From assembly GCF_000442275.2 (NCBI RefSeq), contig NZ_KE557312.1, forward strand, positions 62,001-126,000: a stretch of 64,000 nucleotides of DNA. Reading direction: 5' to 3'. The position numbers and the translations under genes were made by a program. The notes under the pieces were generated by a model. That model was not told the DNA's origin, made no database searches, and saw nothing but the letters and a program-made list of their open reading frames with translations. Shown piece by piece: positions 53,499 through 61,354 of this stretch. The stretch is from Litoreibacter arenae DSM 19593 (GTDB taxonomy: Bacteria; Pseudomonadota; Alphaproteobacteria; Rhodobacterales; Rhodobacteraceae). Every line of letters starts with the position of its first letter. Position 1 is the first letter of the stretch.

Positions 53499-54293
53499 AT
53501 GCGACTTCTGCGATTGCTGTCTGTGTCAATATTGGCGCTGAGCATGGGGCTGATTGGTGCCGATGCACAAAGCCTGCGCCGCGATAACGGACCGGCGGAA
53601 ACTCCGCCTGCGTCCTTTAAGGGCAATCAATACGTAGACAGTCAAGGCTGCGTTTATATCCGGGCTGGCTATGCAGGACAGGTCAACTGGGTGCCGCGTG
53701 TAAGCCGCTCGCGGAAAGTCCTGTGTGGCCAGCGTCCAAGCCTCGCGCCGCAGACCGCGTCCAAGTCCGCTACTGCGACGCGCACTGCCGCAAGCGCGAA
53801 GGTGGTGAAGCGTAAAGCCAATGTCGCCCCAGCCGAGCCAAAGGCGCAAACCCGCGTCGTGCGCAAGGTTGTGCGCCAGAAACCGCAGGCCCAACCCGTC
53901 GCACCGGCGCGCGCACAGGTCGACCCCAAGCGTGGCACGGCGCAACCGCGCGTTCTCTACCGCTGCGGTGCCAGCGAGTTCAGCTCCCGGTTTATCAATG
54001 AGGGCGCACGTTGCGGACCTCAGCAGGGAACCCCGCGAAGCATCATCCGTGAGGAGGTTTCCCCGCAAAGCAACAATCAGCTGCTTGGTCCAAAAGGTGC
54101 CAACCGCCGGATTGCAGAGGCACGTCTGCCCGTTGCCAAAGGGTACAAGCGTGTCTGGGAAGACGGGCGTCTAAATCCGCTTCGCGGGGTCGGAACGACA
54201 TCAGGTAAAGCGCAAATGCAGTTGGTCTGGTCCAACACGGTTCCGAGATATCTGATTGATCCGGCGACCGGTAAACGCGCAACTGCCAAGTAG
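53499..54293 (+). CDS. Exported basic protein of unknown function
   Basis: A 264-residue protein. The signal peptide is RLLRLLSVSILALSMGLIGADA-QSL, so it is periplasmic. An N-terminal module FKGNQYVDSQGCVYIRAGYAGQVNWVPRVSRSRKVLCGQ, with paired Cys, resembles a module that in Rhodobacterales often precedes SPOR domains, but no SPOR domain follows here. The middle is a low-complexity Lys/Arg/Ala/Pro stretch (~90-150). A second Cys pair lies in LYRCGASEFSSRFINEGARCGPQ. The C-terminus is YKRVWEDGRLNPLRG...NTVPRYLID. It may bind peptidoglycan; this is inference. Confidence 0.78.
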   Translation: MRLLRLLSVSILALSMGLIGADAQSLRRDNGPAETPPASFKGNQYVDSQGCVYIRAGYAGQVNWVPRVSRSRKVLCGQRPSLAPQTASKSATATRTAASAKVVKRKANVAPAEPKAQTRVVRKVVRQKPQAQPVAPARAQVDPKRGTAQPRVLYRCGASEFSSRFINEGARCGPQQGTPRSIIREEVSPQSNNQLLGPKGANRRIAEARLPVAKGYKRVWEDGRLNPLRGVGTTSGKAQMQLVWSNTVPRYLIDPATGKRATAK

Positions 54294-54322
54294 AAGCGCG
54301 TTCTGAGCAGTTTCAAAAACTG

Positions 54323-55336
54323 CTACTCGGCACAAATTTCCTGAAGGCTGATCCAGTCCCCATCGGATAACAGGCGGGGTGCTTCGACGCCTCGGTAGGG
54401 GTCCGCCTCAATCAATTCCAGCGTGCTTTCTCCGGTTACATCCACGGCATAAGCGTACGGGCTGGCCGCGACTTTTGCGGTCGCAAACCGGTCGAGCAGC
54501 AAGTCGGCGGCGGGGGCTGCCTGGGGTGTGGCCAACAACGTCTCTGCGTAGTCGCGCAGCACGTCGTCGCTGACTTGGCCCGAGGTCAGCAGGCGCAATG
54601 TTGCGGCACCTCCGGCATCAGATAGTAGACGCGCCAACGGGTCGACATCGCGGTTCCTCTCGGACGCGGCGAGCATATAGCCTGCGGCTACATCAGCGGA
54701 ATCGTGATCCTCTACCACCGTGCGGTTGAGCAAAAGCAGCCCGCCGGGAAGGTAAAGCGCTTCTGGCCCGGACGGCACCACATAGGCCTTTCGAACCCTG
54801 TCGCCCAAAACGCGGGCCTTCAGTCGCGCAAGCGCTGCCGCGCCAAGGTTTGATCGGCAGGTATCACCTGTCAGCCGGGTCAGATGCCCCAAAAGCGCAG
54901 TTCCAATAGCCAGCCGCTTGCTGTCGGGAACGACGGTTATCGTGTGGCGCACCAACGCGCCTGGAAGCCAGAAATAGCCTAGTGCTGCAATTGCAGCGAT
55001 CAGACTGGCGAAGATGTAGAGTCGTAAGCGCCCACGTTGAGGGCGTCGGCGAGCAACGGTCCGGCGCACCTTCTCAATCGCGTCTATAAGGGTAGCATCA
55101 TCCAGCTCCAACTCCTCGCCCGCTTCGGGTCCGGGGCGAAATAACGCGGGGCGGGCACCCGGGTTCAAGCGCTCGATTGCCGGTAGGGACCAGTGTGCCA
55201 GCGCGGTGTCGGCCTTGTCCCGGATGATCAGAGTGGCGTTCCCGAATGACACGATCACGTCACGCCTCTGGGCATCGGGGCTTTCGCGCCAGATGCCTGT
55301 AGACTCCAGACGATCATACTCTTTCAACGCCGTCAT
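54323..55336 (-). CDS. Degenerate M48-like membrane protein
   Basis: A 337-residue protein with a cytoplasmic N-terminal part (~1-103), one transmembrane helix (~104-125, RLYIFASLIAAIAALGYFWL) and a periplasmic domain. The latter carries an M48-metalloprotease-like pattern, KAYVVPSGPEALYLPGGLLLLNRTVVEDHDSADVAAGYMLAASE. Where active proteases have the zinc HExxH, this reads YMLAASE, so the zinc site is lost. The C-terminal helices include YAETLLATPQAAPAADLLLDRF. It is probably a non-catalytic relative acting as a scaffold or chaperone-like protein. Convergent with the 53499 gene. Confidence 0.7.
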   Translation of the reverse strand: MTALKEYDRLESTGIWRESPDAQRRDVIVSFGNATLIIRDKADTALAHWSLPAIERLNPGARPALFRPGPEAGEELELDDATLIDAIEKVRRTVARRRPQRGRLRLYIFASLIAAIAALGYFWLPGALVRHTITVVPDSKRLAIGTALLGHLTRLTGDTCRSNLGAAALARLKARVLGDRVRKAYVVPSGPEALYLPGGLLLLNRTVVEDHDSADVAAGYMLAASERNRDVDPLARLLSDAGGAATLRLLTSGQVSDDVLRDYAETLLATPQAAPAADLLLDRFATAKVAASPYAYAVDVTGESTLELIEADPYRGVEAPRLLSDGDWISLQEICAE

Positions 55337-55499
55337 TGCCTGCGGCTGCCTGCTCTTTTTGTTGTGTCAAAGGAGGATAGCTTGAAAGTGATTCTGGCTC
55401 AATGTGTTTGCTCAGGGTAGTCGGGCTTTTCGCGCAAGAAGTACGAGGCATGGCATTTTGGGAGTATAATAGCGCCAGCGGCCGCTAAGTGAGGGCAAC

Positions 55500-56354
55500 A
55501 TGGACTATATGAGGATATTTTTCGATATTGGCATTATTCTGCTCGCCATCGGTTTGCTTTGCTTGCTGATCTGGCGGCATGTTGATCATAGGGCTGACAG
55601 GCTGGAGATGAAGCGCCTCTTGCAGCAGCAACCGACCAATCCACCGATATTCTCGATGGACGTTGTGGCAGACCTGCCAGAGCCCGCGCGCCGCTTTTTT
55701 GCGTTCGCGATCTCAGAAGGGACGCCATTGTACACGGTGGCGGAAATCGAGATGTCAGGGAAGTTCAGTCTCGGCTCGAAGGAGGCACCCAATTACACAG
55801 ACATAAGTTCAAAGCAGGTTCTCGCCGCACCGGAAGGCTTCGTTTGGAAGATGTCGGGCGGTTTGGGGCTGATGCGACTGTCCGGATCGGACAGTGGGTA
55901 CTGGACGCGCTTTTGGCTCGGAGGATTTGTTCCCGTTGCGCGGCTAGGTGGCAATCCCGACCATCGCAAGGCCGCCTTTGGCCGGTATGTGGCAGAAGCG
56001 GTGTTCTGGACACCTGCGGCCCTTTTGCCGCGTGAAGGCATTGAGTGGCAGCACGTTGATGAGACGACAGCGCGCGTCGTGGTGCGGCATAAGGGACTTG
56101 AGCAAGCGGTCGATATCCATGTCGATGAGGATGGCCGCCCGACGCAGGTGGTATTTCCTCGCTGGAGCGACGCGAACCCTGAAAAGACCTACCGCATCCA
56201 GCCGTTTGGCGGATATCTGTCAGATTTCCGTGAGGTTCAAGGCTTTCGGTTACCCATGCATGTGGAGGCGGGCAACCAGTTTGGCACTGATGAGTATTTT
56301 CCTTTTTATTTGATCAATGTCACGAAGCTCAGGTTTCCGCCCGTGTCGCGATGA
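55500..56354 (+). CDS. DUF6544-type membrane-anchored protein
   Basis: A 284-residue protein with an N-terminal transmembrane anchor (IFFDIGIILLAIGLLCLLIWRHVDH) and a beta-rich domain. Recognisable pattern: LPEPARRFFAFAISEGTPLYTVAEIEMSGKFSLG, WKMSGGLGLMRLSGSDSGYWTRFWLGGFVPVAR, AFGRYVAEAVFWTPAALLP, FGGYLSDFREVQGFRLPMHVEAGNQFGTDEYFPFYLINVT. This matches the DUF6544 kind of family (function unknown, possibly lipid or hydrophobic-ligand binding). Its 3' end overlaps the convergent CPBP gene by 26 bp. Confidence 0.72.
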   Translation: MDYMRIFFDIGIILLAIGLLCLLIWRHVDHRADRLEMKRLLQQQPTNPPIFSMDVVADLPEPARRFFAFAISEGTPLYTVAEIEMSGKFSLGSKEAPNYTDISSKQVLAAPEGFVWKMSGGLGLMRLSGSDSGYWTRFWLGGFVPVARLGGNPDHRKAAFGRYVAEAVFWTPAALLPREGIEWQHVDETTARVVVRHKGLEQAVDIHVDEDGRPTQVVFPRWSDANPEKTYRIQPFGGYLSDFREVQGFRLPMHVEAGNQFGTDEYFPFYLINVTKLRFPPVSR

Positions 56355-57153
56355 CTGCGGTATGGCCCGAATTCCGGTCGAACATTGCATCGCGGTTGAC
56401 CCATACGACAATTGCGGCGGCCAACACGAAAAAGATCGTGTCATAGGGCTGGGCGTCCGGCCAAAGCGGGTTGTTGAGTTGGAAGTGGAAAAGGGCAGCC
56501 AGAAGGATGCTGCCGCCTGATGCATTGAACAGCGGTGTAAGAATGACGCTGACCGCGATTGAGCCGATGATAAACGGCGATATGCCCCACGCGCTTTGTG
56601 GCGTGCCGCTGAGAAAAAATGCAGGCAGGTGCCAAGCGCCCCATATGATTCCGAGCAGCAGGCCGGCCCAAATCGGAGCCATTTTGCGCTGCAACAACGG
56701 CAGTGCCAGACCGCGCCAGCCGAATTCCTCCATTGGCCCTAGAACCAACATGAATCCCATAGCGGCAATCGCGGCGCCCGGAGACGGAAAGGGAGCCTCG
56801 ATTGTTGCCCCTTTCACAAAAGCTCCCGCATAGTAGATTGCAGGAATCGTAAATACGACGAACGCGGCCCATCCCCAAGAGCAGCGCCACAGCAGTAGCC
56901 GTGACAGGAAGCCCGTCAAACCTGCCCGTCCCGCATATCGCAACACGAGGCTGACGGCCGCGATTGCTGGGGAGTACACCGCAAGAATGAATAACGGATT
57001 GCTTGCACTAACCTCGCCGAATAGTCGGGCAACCGTATCGCTAAAATAGATCAGGACCGCGAGTGAGCTCCACGCCAGTCCGAACGCTATAGCAAAGAAC
57101 GGCAGTAGCGCGGAGGTCGGAACTCTATAGGGCGCAAGGGCGCGACGTGCCAT
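56329..57153 (-). CDS. CPBP-family intramembrane metalloprotease (CAAX/Abi)
   Basis: A 274-residue protein with about eight helices. The glutamyl protease motifs are present: MEEFGWRGLALPLL (EExxxR-type EEFGWR) and GIIWGAWHLPAFFL (HLP His). The family cleaves membrane proteins or acts in bacteriocin immunity; the substrate is unknown. It is convergent with the DUF6544-type gene and lies upstream of the acyl-CoA synthetase on the same strand, separated by about 80 bp. Confidence 0.88.
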   Translation of the reverse strand: MARRALAPYRVPTSALLPFFAIAFGLAWSSLAVLIYFSDTVARLFGEVSASNPLFILAVYSPAIAAVSLVLRYAGRAGLTGFLSRLLLWRCSWGWAAFVVFTIPAIYYAGAFVKGATIEAPFPSPGAAIAAMGFMLVLGPMEEFGWRGLALPLLQRKMAPIWAGLLLGIIWGAWHLPAFFLSGTPQSAWGISPFIIGSIAVSVILTPLFNASGGSILLAALFHFQLNNPLWPDAQPYDTIFFVLAAAIVVWVNRDAMFDRNSGHTAVIATRAET

Positions 57154-57233
57154 TTTACATCCTTCTGAATACCGGAGAAGGTTAGCAACTTTTGAGAGAT
57201 CTCGCGTTGCGGCGGATCAATACCGGACAACCC

Positions 57234-58859
57234 TTAGAGCATTTTCGCCAGTTCCCGCAGCTCGAACTTCTGGATCTTGCCGGTGGACGTCTTGGGAAGC
57301 TCTTGGAAGACCACCAGTTTGGGCGTTTTGAATCCAGCCAATTGTGCGCGGGCGTGGTCGATAAGGTCGGCCTCGGTCGCTTGTGCCCCCGATTTCAGTT
57401 CGACGAATGCGCACGGCACCTCGCCCCATTTGGCGTCGGGCTTGGCCACCACTGCACAGAGCGAGACGGCAGGGTGGGACATCAGCACGCCCTCGACCTC
57501 CACGCTGGATACGTTTTCGCCGCCGGAGATGATAATGTCCTTGGCGCGATCGGCGATCTGGATATGTGTGTCAGGGTGTTGCACCGCAATGTCGCCTGAA
57601 TGGAAATGGCCGCCTGCGAAGGCTTCCTCGGTGGCTTGCGGGTTCTTGAAATATCCCTTCATCACGGAATTTCCACGCATGACGATTTCGCCTTGGGTGG
57701 TCTTGTCCATAGGGACTTGGCGGTTGTGCTCATCGACGACCGTAACATATTCCATCATCGGCATCGCGATGCCCTGACGCGCTTTCATGGCGGCCTTGTC
57801 GGGATCATCATGCGCGTCCCAATCGGGGTTCCACAGGCATTCGGTGACATGGCCATAGGTCTCGGTCAGGCCATAGACATGCGTGACGTTGAACCCGAGT
57901 GCCTCTATCGCCGCCAGTGTCGCAGGGGCAGGGGGGGCGCCTGCGGTAAAGACCTCGACGGTGTGGTCGAAGGTCTTGCGCGCCTCGGGCTGCGCGTTCA
58001 CCAGCATGTTCAGCACAATGGGTGCGCCGCCGAAATGGGTCACGCCTTCGTCCGCAATGGCGGTGTAGATCGCCTCGGCGGTGATATCGCGGCAGCAATG
58101 CACCGCCCCGCCCAGAACCGGCATCATCCAAGTATGGTTCCAGCCGTTGCAGTGGAACAGCGGCACGATCGCAAGGAACTTCGGGTAGAGTTGCATCCGC
58201 CATGACACCACCGTCCCCATGGTCATCAGATAGGCCCCGCGATGGTGGTAGACGACGCCTTTTGGCCGTCCCGTGGTGCCGGAGGTGTAGTTGAGGGCGA
58301 GGCTTTCCCACTCGTCTTCGGGCATGTGCCAAGGCGCATCCGGGTCGCCTTCGGACAGCAAATCCTCATAGGTTACATGGCGGCCAGTGGCGGGATAGCC
58401 CGCTTGGTCGTCGGGTATTTCGATAATCTCGGGGCCTTCGCCCTCGCAAGCCGCCTTGGCGGCTTCGGCAAGTGGCAGAAACTGGGTGTCGCACAGGACG
58501 ATTTTCGCTTCGCCATGCTCGAAGATGTAGGCGACGGTTCCGGTGTCCAGACGTGTGTTGATGGTATTCAGCACAGCCCCGCAGGCAGGCACGCCGAAAT
58601 GCGCCTCCGCCTGCGCGGGCAGGTTGGGGATGAGGGTTGCGACTACGTCGCCGGGAGCGATGCCACGTTTGGCAAGGGCGGAGGCGAGGCGGGACACGCG
58701 GGCGTGGTATTCCGTATAGGTCAATCGGCGGGTGCCATATACCAACGCCTCCCGCGTCGGGAACGCTGTGCGGGCGCGTTGCAGGTGCGACAATGGCGTG
58801 AGCGGAACGTAGTTCGCAGTGCGCTTGTCCAGCCCTGTTTCATCCGACATCCAGCCCAT
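57234..58859 (-). CDS. Acyl-CoA synthetase (AMP-binding, medium-chain type)
   Basis: Forms an acyl-CoA from a free acid, ATP and CoA. It has 541 residues from ATG 58859 with GGAGGAA upstream. Motifs are LALNYTSGTTGRPKGVVYHHRG (P-loop), LFHCNGWNHTW, VYGLTETYGHVTE, HSGDIAVQHPDTHIQIADRAKDIIISGGENVSSVEVEGVL and the catalytic Lys region ELPKTSTGKIQKFELR. The family includes medium-chain fatty acid ligases and the methylmercaptopropionate-CoA ligase DmdB; sequence alone does not decide. It is divergent from the EamA-sulfotransferase pair. Confidence 0.9.
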   Translation of the reverse strand: MGWMSDETGLDKRTANYVPLTPLSHLQRARTAFPTREALVYGTRRLTYTEYHARVSRLASALAKRGIAPGDVVATLIPNLPAQAEAHFGVPACGAVLNTINTRLDTGTVAYIFEHGEAKIVLCDTQFLPLAEAAKAACEGEGPEIIEIPDDQAGYPATGRHVTYEDLLSEGDPDAPWHMPEDEWESLALNYTSGTTGRPKGVVYHHRGAYLMTMGTVVSWRMQLYPKFLAIVPLFHCNGWNHTWMMPVLGGAVHCCRDITAEAIYTAIADEGVTHFGGAPIVLNMLVNAQPEARKTFDHTVEVFTAGAPPAPATLAAIEALGFNVTHVYGLTETYGHVTECLWNPDWDAHDDPDKAAMKARQGIAMPMMEYVTVVDEHNRQVPMDKTTQGEIVMRGNSVMKGYFKNPQATEEAFAGGHFHSGDIAVQHPDTHIQIADRAKDIIISGGENVSSVEVEGVLMSHPAVSLCAVVAKPDAKWGEVPCAFVELKSGAQATEADLIDHARAQLAGFKTPKLVVFQELPKTSTGKIQKFELRELAKML

Positions 58860-58952
58860 TGTCTTTTCCTCCGTTGCAGGCAACTCTGCCACCGAACCTT
58901 GCCGAAGCAAGATGCGCTTGGGAAGAAAAAATCCGTGACGAGGGGAAATGGC

Positions 58953-59879
58953 ATGACAACCGACACGGGGCACCCTTTGCCAACACGCTACGATCCCCGC
59001 CAAGCCGCCATGCTGGCCGTGTTCGGAATGAGCTGCCTTGCCTTCATCGACAACTTCGTGCCGGTGATCGCGCGTGACATAGGGCTGTGGCAGTTCCATG
59101 CAGCCCGTTCGGCGATGATTCTTGCGGGGTTGCTGCCACTGGCAGTGCTGATGGGCTGGCGCCTGCGGCCGCGTAGCTGGCGTGCGGTGGCGTGGCGGTC
59201 CTTTTGCATCGCGTCTGCGATGATGCTCTATTTCGGCGCGACAGCAACGATGCCCGTGTCGCAGGTGGCGGCGGGGTTGTTGAGCTCACCCATTTTCGTA
59301 GTGCTCATCTCTTGGGGCTTTTACGGTGCCGAAATCGGGAAGTGGAGGTGGCTGGCGGTCACACTCGGCTTTGCCGGGGTGCTGCTTGTGCTTCGTCCGT
59401 CTGGCGACACGCTCAGCGTGTTGAATGTCGTCCCGCTCTTTGCGGGGCTACTTTACGCCTTGGGGGCAGTCGCCACGCGGCGCTACTGTGCCGACGAAAA
59501 TGAGGCCGTGCTGGTCGCGGGGTTTTTCGGAACGTCCGGATTGTTCGGCGTAGTCGGTCTGCTCGTGCTGGCGGGCACGGTCACAGACCCTGCGATTGAC
59601 GGCTTTTTCGGCACCGGCTTGCAAACATGGACAAGCGACGCGCTGTTCTGGACCTTCTGGCAGGCAGTGGTCTCGGTGATTGGGATCGGGTCATTATTTC
59701 GCGCCTACCTTTTGGCCGAGGCGAGCCACGTTGCGGTGTTTGAATACGCGTTTATCGTCGCGGCAGCATTCTGGGGCTACATGCTTTGGGGGCAGGTGCC
59801 GGACGCCTTTGCGCTTTTGGGCATGGCGTTCATTATTGCTGCCGGAGTGGTCATCATCAAGCGCAGCGGGGCTGCATGA
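58953..59879 (+). CDS. DMT-superfamily EamA transporter
   Basis: A 308-residue, ten-helix permease from ATG 58953 with AGGGGA upstream. Segments are AAMLAVFGMSCLAFIDNFVPVIARDIGLWQFHAARSAMILAGLLPL, WRSFCIASAMMLYFGATATMPVSQVAAGLLSSPIFVVLISW, WRWLAVTLGFAGVLLVLRPSGD and VFEYAFIVAAAFWGYMLWGQVPD. The substrate is unknown. It overlaps the sulfotransferase gene by 4 nt (ATGA), so the two are co-translated. Confidence 0.9.
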   Translation: MTTDTGHPLPTRYDPRQAAMLAVFGMSCLAFIDNFVPVIARDIGLWQFHAARSAMILAGLLPLAVLMGWRLRPRSWRAVAWRSFCIASAMMLYFGATATMPVSQVAAGLLSSPIFVVLISWGFYGAEIGKWRWLAVTLGFAGVLLVLRPSGDTLSVLNVVPLFAGLLYALGAVATRRYCADENEAVLVAGFFGTSGLFGVVGLLVLAGTVTDPAIDGFFGTGLQTWTSDALFWTFWQAVVSVIGIGSLFRAYLLAEASHVAVFEYAFIVAAAFWGYMLWGQVPDAFALLGMAFIIAAGVVIIKRSGAA

Positions 59880-60520
59880 TTATCTCGCCGGGCCGGAATT
59901 ACATCTTTGTGCATATCCCGAAGACCGGCGGCACCTCCATGGCGCTGGCGCTTGAGGGGAAGGCGAAGGCCGACGACATCATGCTGGGTGACACGCCAAA
60001 GGCGCTGAAGCGCCGGAGACGGGTGCGTGATGTGCGGGCGGCGGGACGGTTGTGGAAACACTCCACGTTGCGCGACATTGTCGGGCTGGTGTCGGAGACC
60101 CAGATCGAGGCTGCGAACGTCTTCACCATGGTCCGCAACCCATGGGATCGCGTGGTGAGCTACTATCATTGGTTGCGCGTCCAGTCGTTCGAGCATCCGG
60201 CGGTGGAACTGGCGCAACAACTCGATTTCAGTGATTTCCTGAACCATCCTCAGACGGTGGCGTCCCTTCGGGCGTCGCCTTACGGCTCCTACGTCACCCC
60301 TGCGAGCGGTCATGAACACTGCGCATTGTTCGTAAGACTGGAGCATCTGGACGAAGATCTGCCCAAACTGGAGACGCTGATCGGCTGCAAGCTGGGTGCG
60401 TTCCCCCATAGCAACCGCTCTGAGCGCGGCGATTACCGCGGCGAATACAGCTCCGCCGACCGCGATCTTGTCACCGAGATTTGTGCATCTGATATTGCGC
60501 GTTTCAACTATCGGTTTTGA
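59876..60520 (+). CDS. Sulfotransferase family protein (PAPS-dependent type)
   Basis: A 214-residue small sulfotransferase. The N-terminal NYIFVHIPKTGGTSMALAL is the 5'-phosphosulfate loop of the family-2 type, and FTMVRNPWDRVVSYYHW is the 3'-phosphate motif. No signal peptide or membrane segment is present, unlike eukaryotic Golgi members. The acceptor is unknown; bacterial relatives modify glycans or lipids. Coupling to the EamA transporter suggests modification and export of one small molecule or glycan unit, which is inference. Confidence 0.85.
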   Translation: MIISPGRNYIFVHIPKTGGTSMALALEGKAKADDIMLGDTPKALKRRRRVRDVRAAGRLWKHSTLRDIVGLVSETQIEAANVFTMVRNPWDRVVSYYHWLRVQSFEHPAVELAQQLDFSDFLNHPQTVASLRASPYGSYVTPASGHEHCALFVRLEHLDEDLPKLETLIGCKLGAFPHSNRSERGDYRGEYSSADRDLVTEICASDIARFNYRF

Positions 60521-60633
60521 TTGTTCTCAATTCGAACACAATTCGCCAAAAAATGACCTTTTTGCGGTCCAATCCCTGACGCGGGCTGATCGCAACGTCA
60601 CCTGAATTAGAAACAAACCGACAGGTGATGGAC

Positions 60634-61248
60634 ATGTTTTTCAAATCCAGCCGCAAAACCACCAACATCGAACCACTGGTTCTCTCGATCGCTCCGAGCG
60701 CGGGTATTTTCGCAGGCACAAAAATTGCCACGCGTCACCGTTGGACGCCGGTAGAGCAATTGTCGGTTGGCGACAAAGTCCTGACCGCTGAAAATGGTGA
60801 ACAAGTCATTACGCAGCTTGAGGTGTCGACGCTGTCTCTGACCTCGGCCCGGGCGAATGCAGGTCAGTGGCCTCTGTTGGTGCCTGAAGGTGCCATCGGA
60901 AACGAACATGCGATGCTGGTGTCCCCCGATACGCGTCTGGTGATTGAGCACGACGCCGCCGGCGTCTTGTTCGGCGAGGCTTGTGTGACCGTGCGGGCCG
61001 AAACGCTGATCGGCTATCGCGGCATCGCCCGCGCTCGCGTAAAAGGTGAGCTGACCCACGTGACAATCCGTTTTGAGGACGCGCAAACGCTGGTCGTCGA
61101 AGGCGGCGTTTTCATCGACATTCCTGCGCCAAACGGGTTGCAACGTTTCACGCCCTTGAATGACCGCCAGTCGCGTCTGCTTGTGCGCAACATGGGTGAG
61201 GCCGATCGGAAGAGCCGCGCTCGTCCAGTGGCGGCGGGTTGGATTTAA
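60634..61248 (+). CDS. Hint-domain (Hedgehog/intein-like) protein without the catalytic Cys
   Basis: A 204-residue protein. The Hint_2-like pattern begins APSAGIFAGTKIATRHRWTPVEQLSVGDKVLTAENGEQVITQLEV and runs through VSPDTRLVIEH...FGEACVTVRAETLIGYRGIARARVKGELTHVTIRFEDAQTLVVEGGVFIDI. In Hedgehog/intein domains a Cys or Ser at the first residue is the nucleophile; here that spot (SAGIFAG) has none, although a Ser lies near. There is no N-terminal extein and no repeat. ATG 60634 has AGGTG about 6 nt upstream. The role is unknown; self-splicing is unlikely. Confidence 0.75.
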   Translation: MFFKSSRKTTNIEPLVLSIAPSAGIFAGTKIATRHRWTPVEQLSVGDKVLTAENGEQVITQLEVSTLSLTSARANAGQWPLLVPEGAIGNEHAMLVSPDTRLVIEHDAAGVLFGEACVTVRAETLIGYRGIARARVKGELTHVTIRFEDAQTLVVEGGVFIDIPAPNGLQRFTPLNDRQSRLLVRNMGEADRKSRARPVAAGWI

Positions 61249-61317
61249 GGCGGCACCAAGTTTCTTAGAAACTTGGGATTGAACTTCTCAGCGAGAAATT
61301 GGGCCCATTCAACAAAA

Positions 61318-61342
61318 AAAGCCCGGCGGTGTGCCGGGCTTT
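61318..61342. terminator. Bidirectional intrinsic terminator between Hint gene and fadJ
   Basis: AAAGCCCGGC / GCCGGGCTTT is a 10-bp stem with loop GGTGT, flanked by an A-run on the left and a T-rich stretch on the right. It lies between convergent stop codons. Confidence 0.88.
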
Positions 61343-61354
61343 CTCGTGTTCCTA

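Noticed and set aside
57234-58859. DmdB (DMSP degradation) ligase
   Set aside because: The length fits and the host group often has DmdB, but no dmdA, dmdC or dmdD gene is nearby and no DmdB-specific residues can be read; kept as a general acyl-CoA synthetase.
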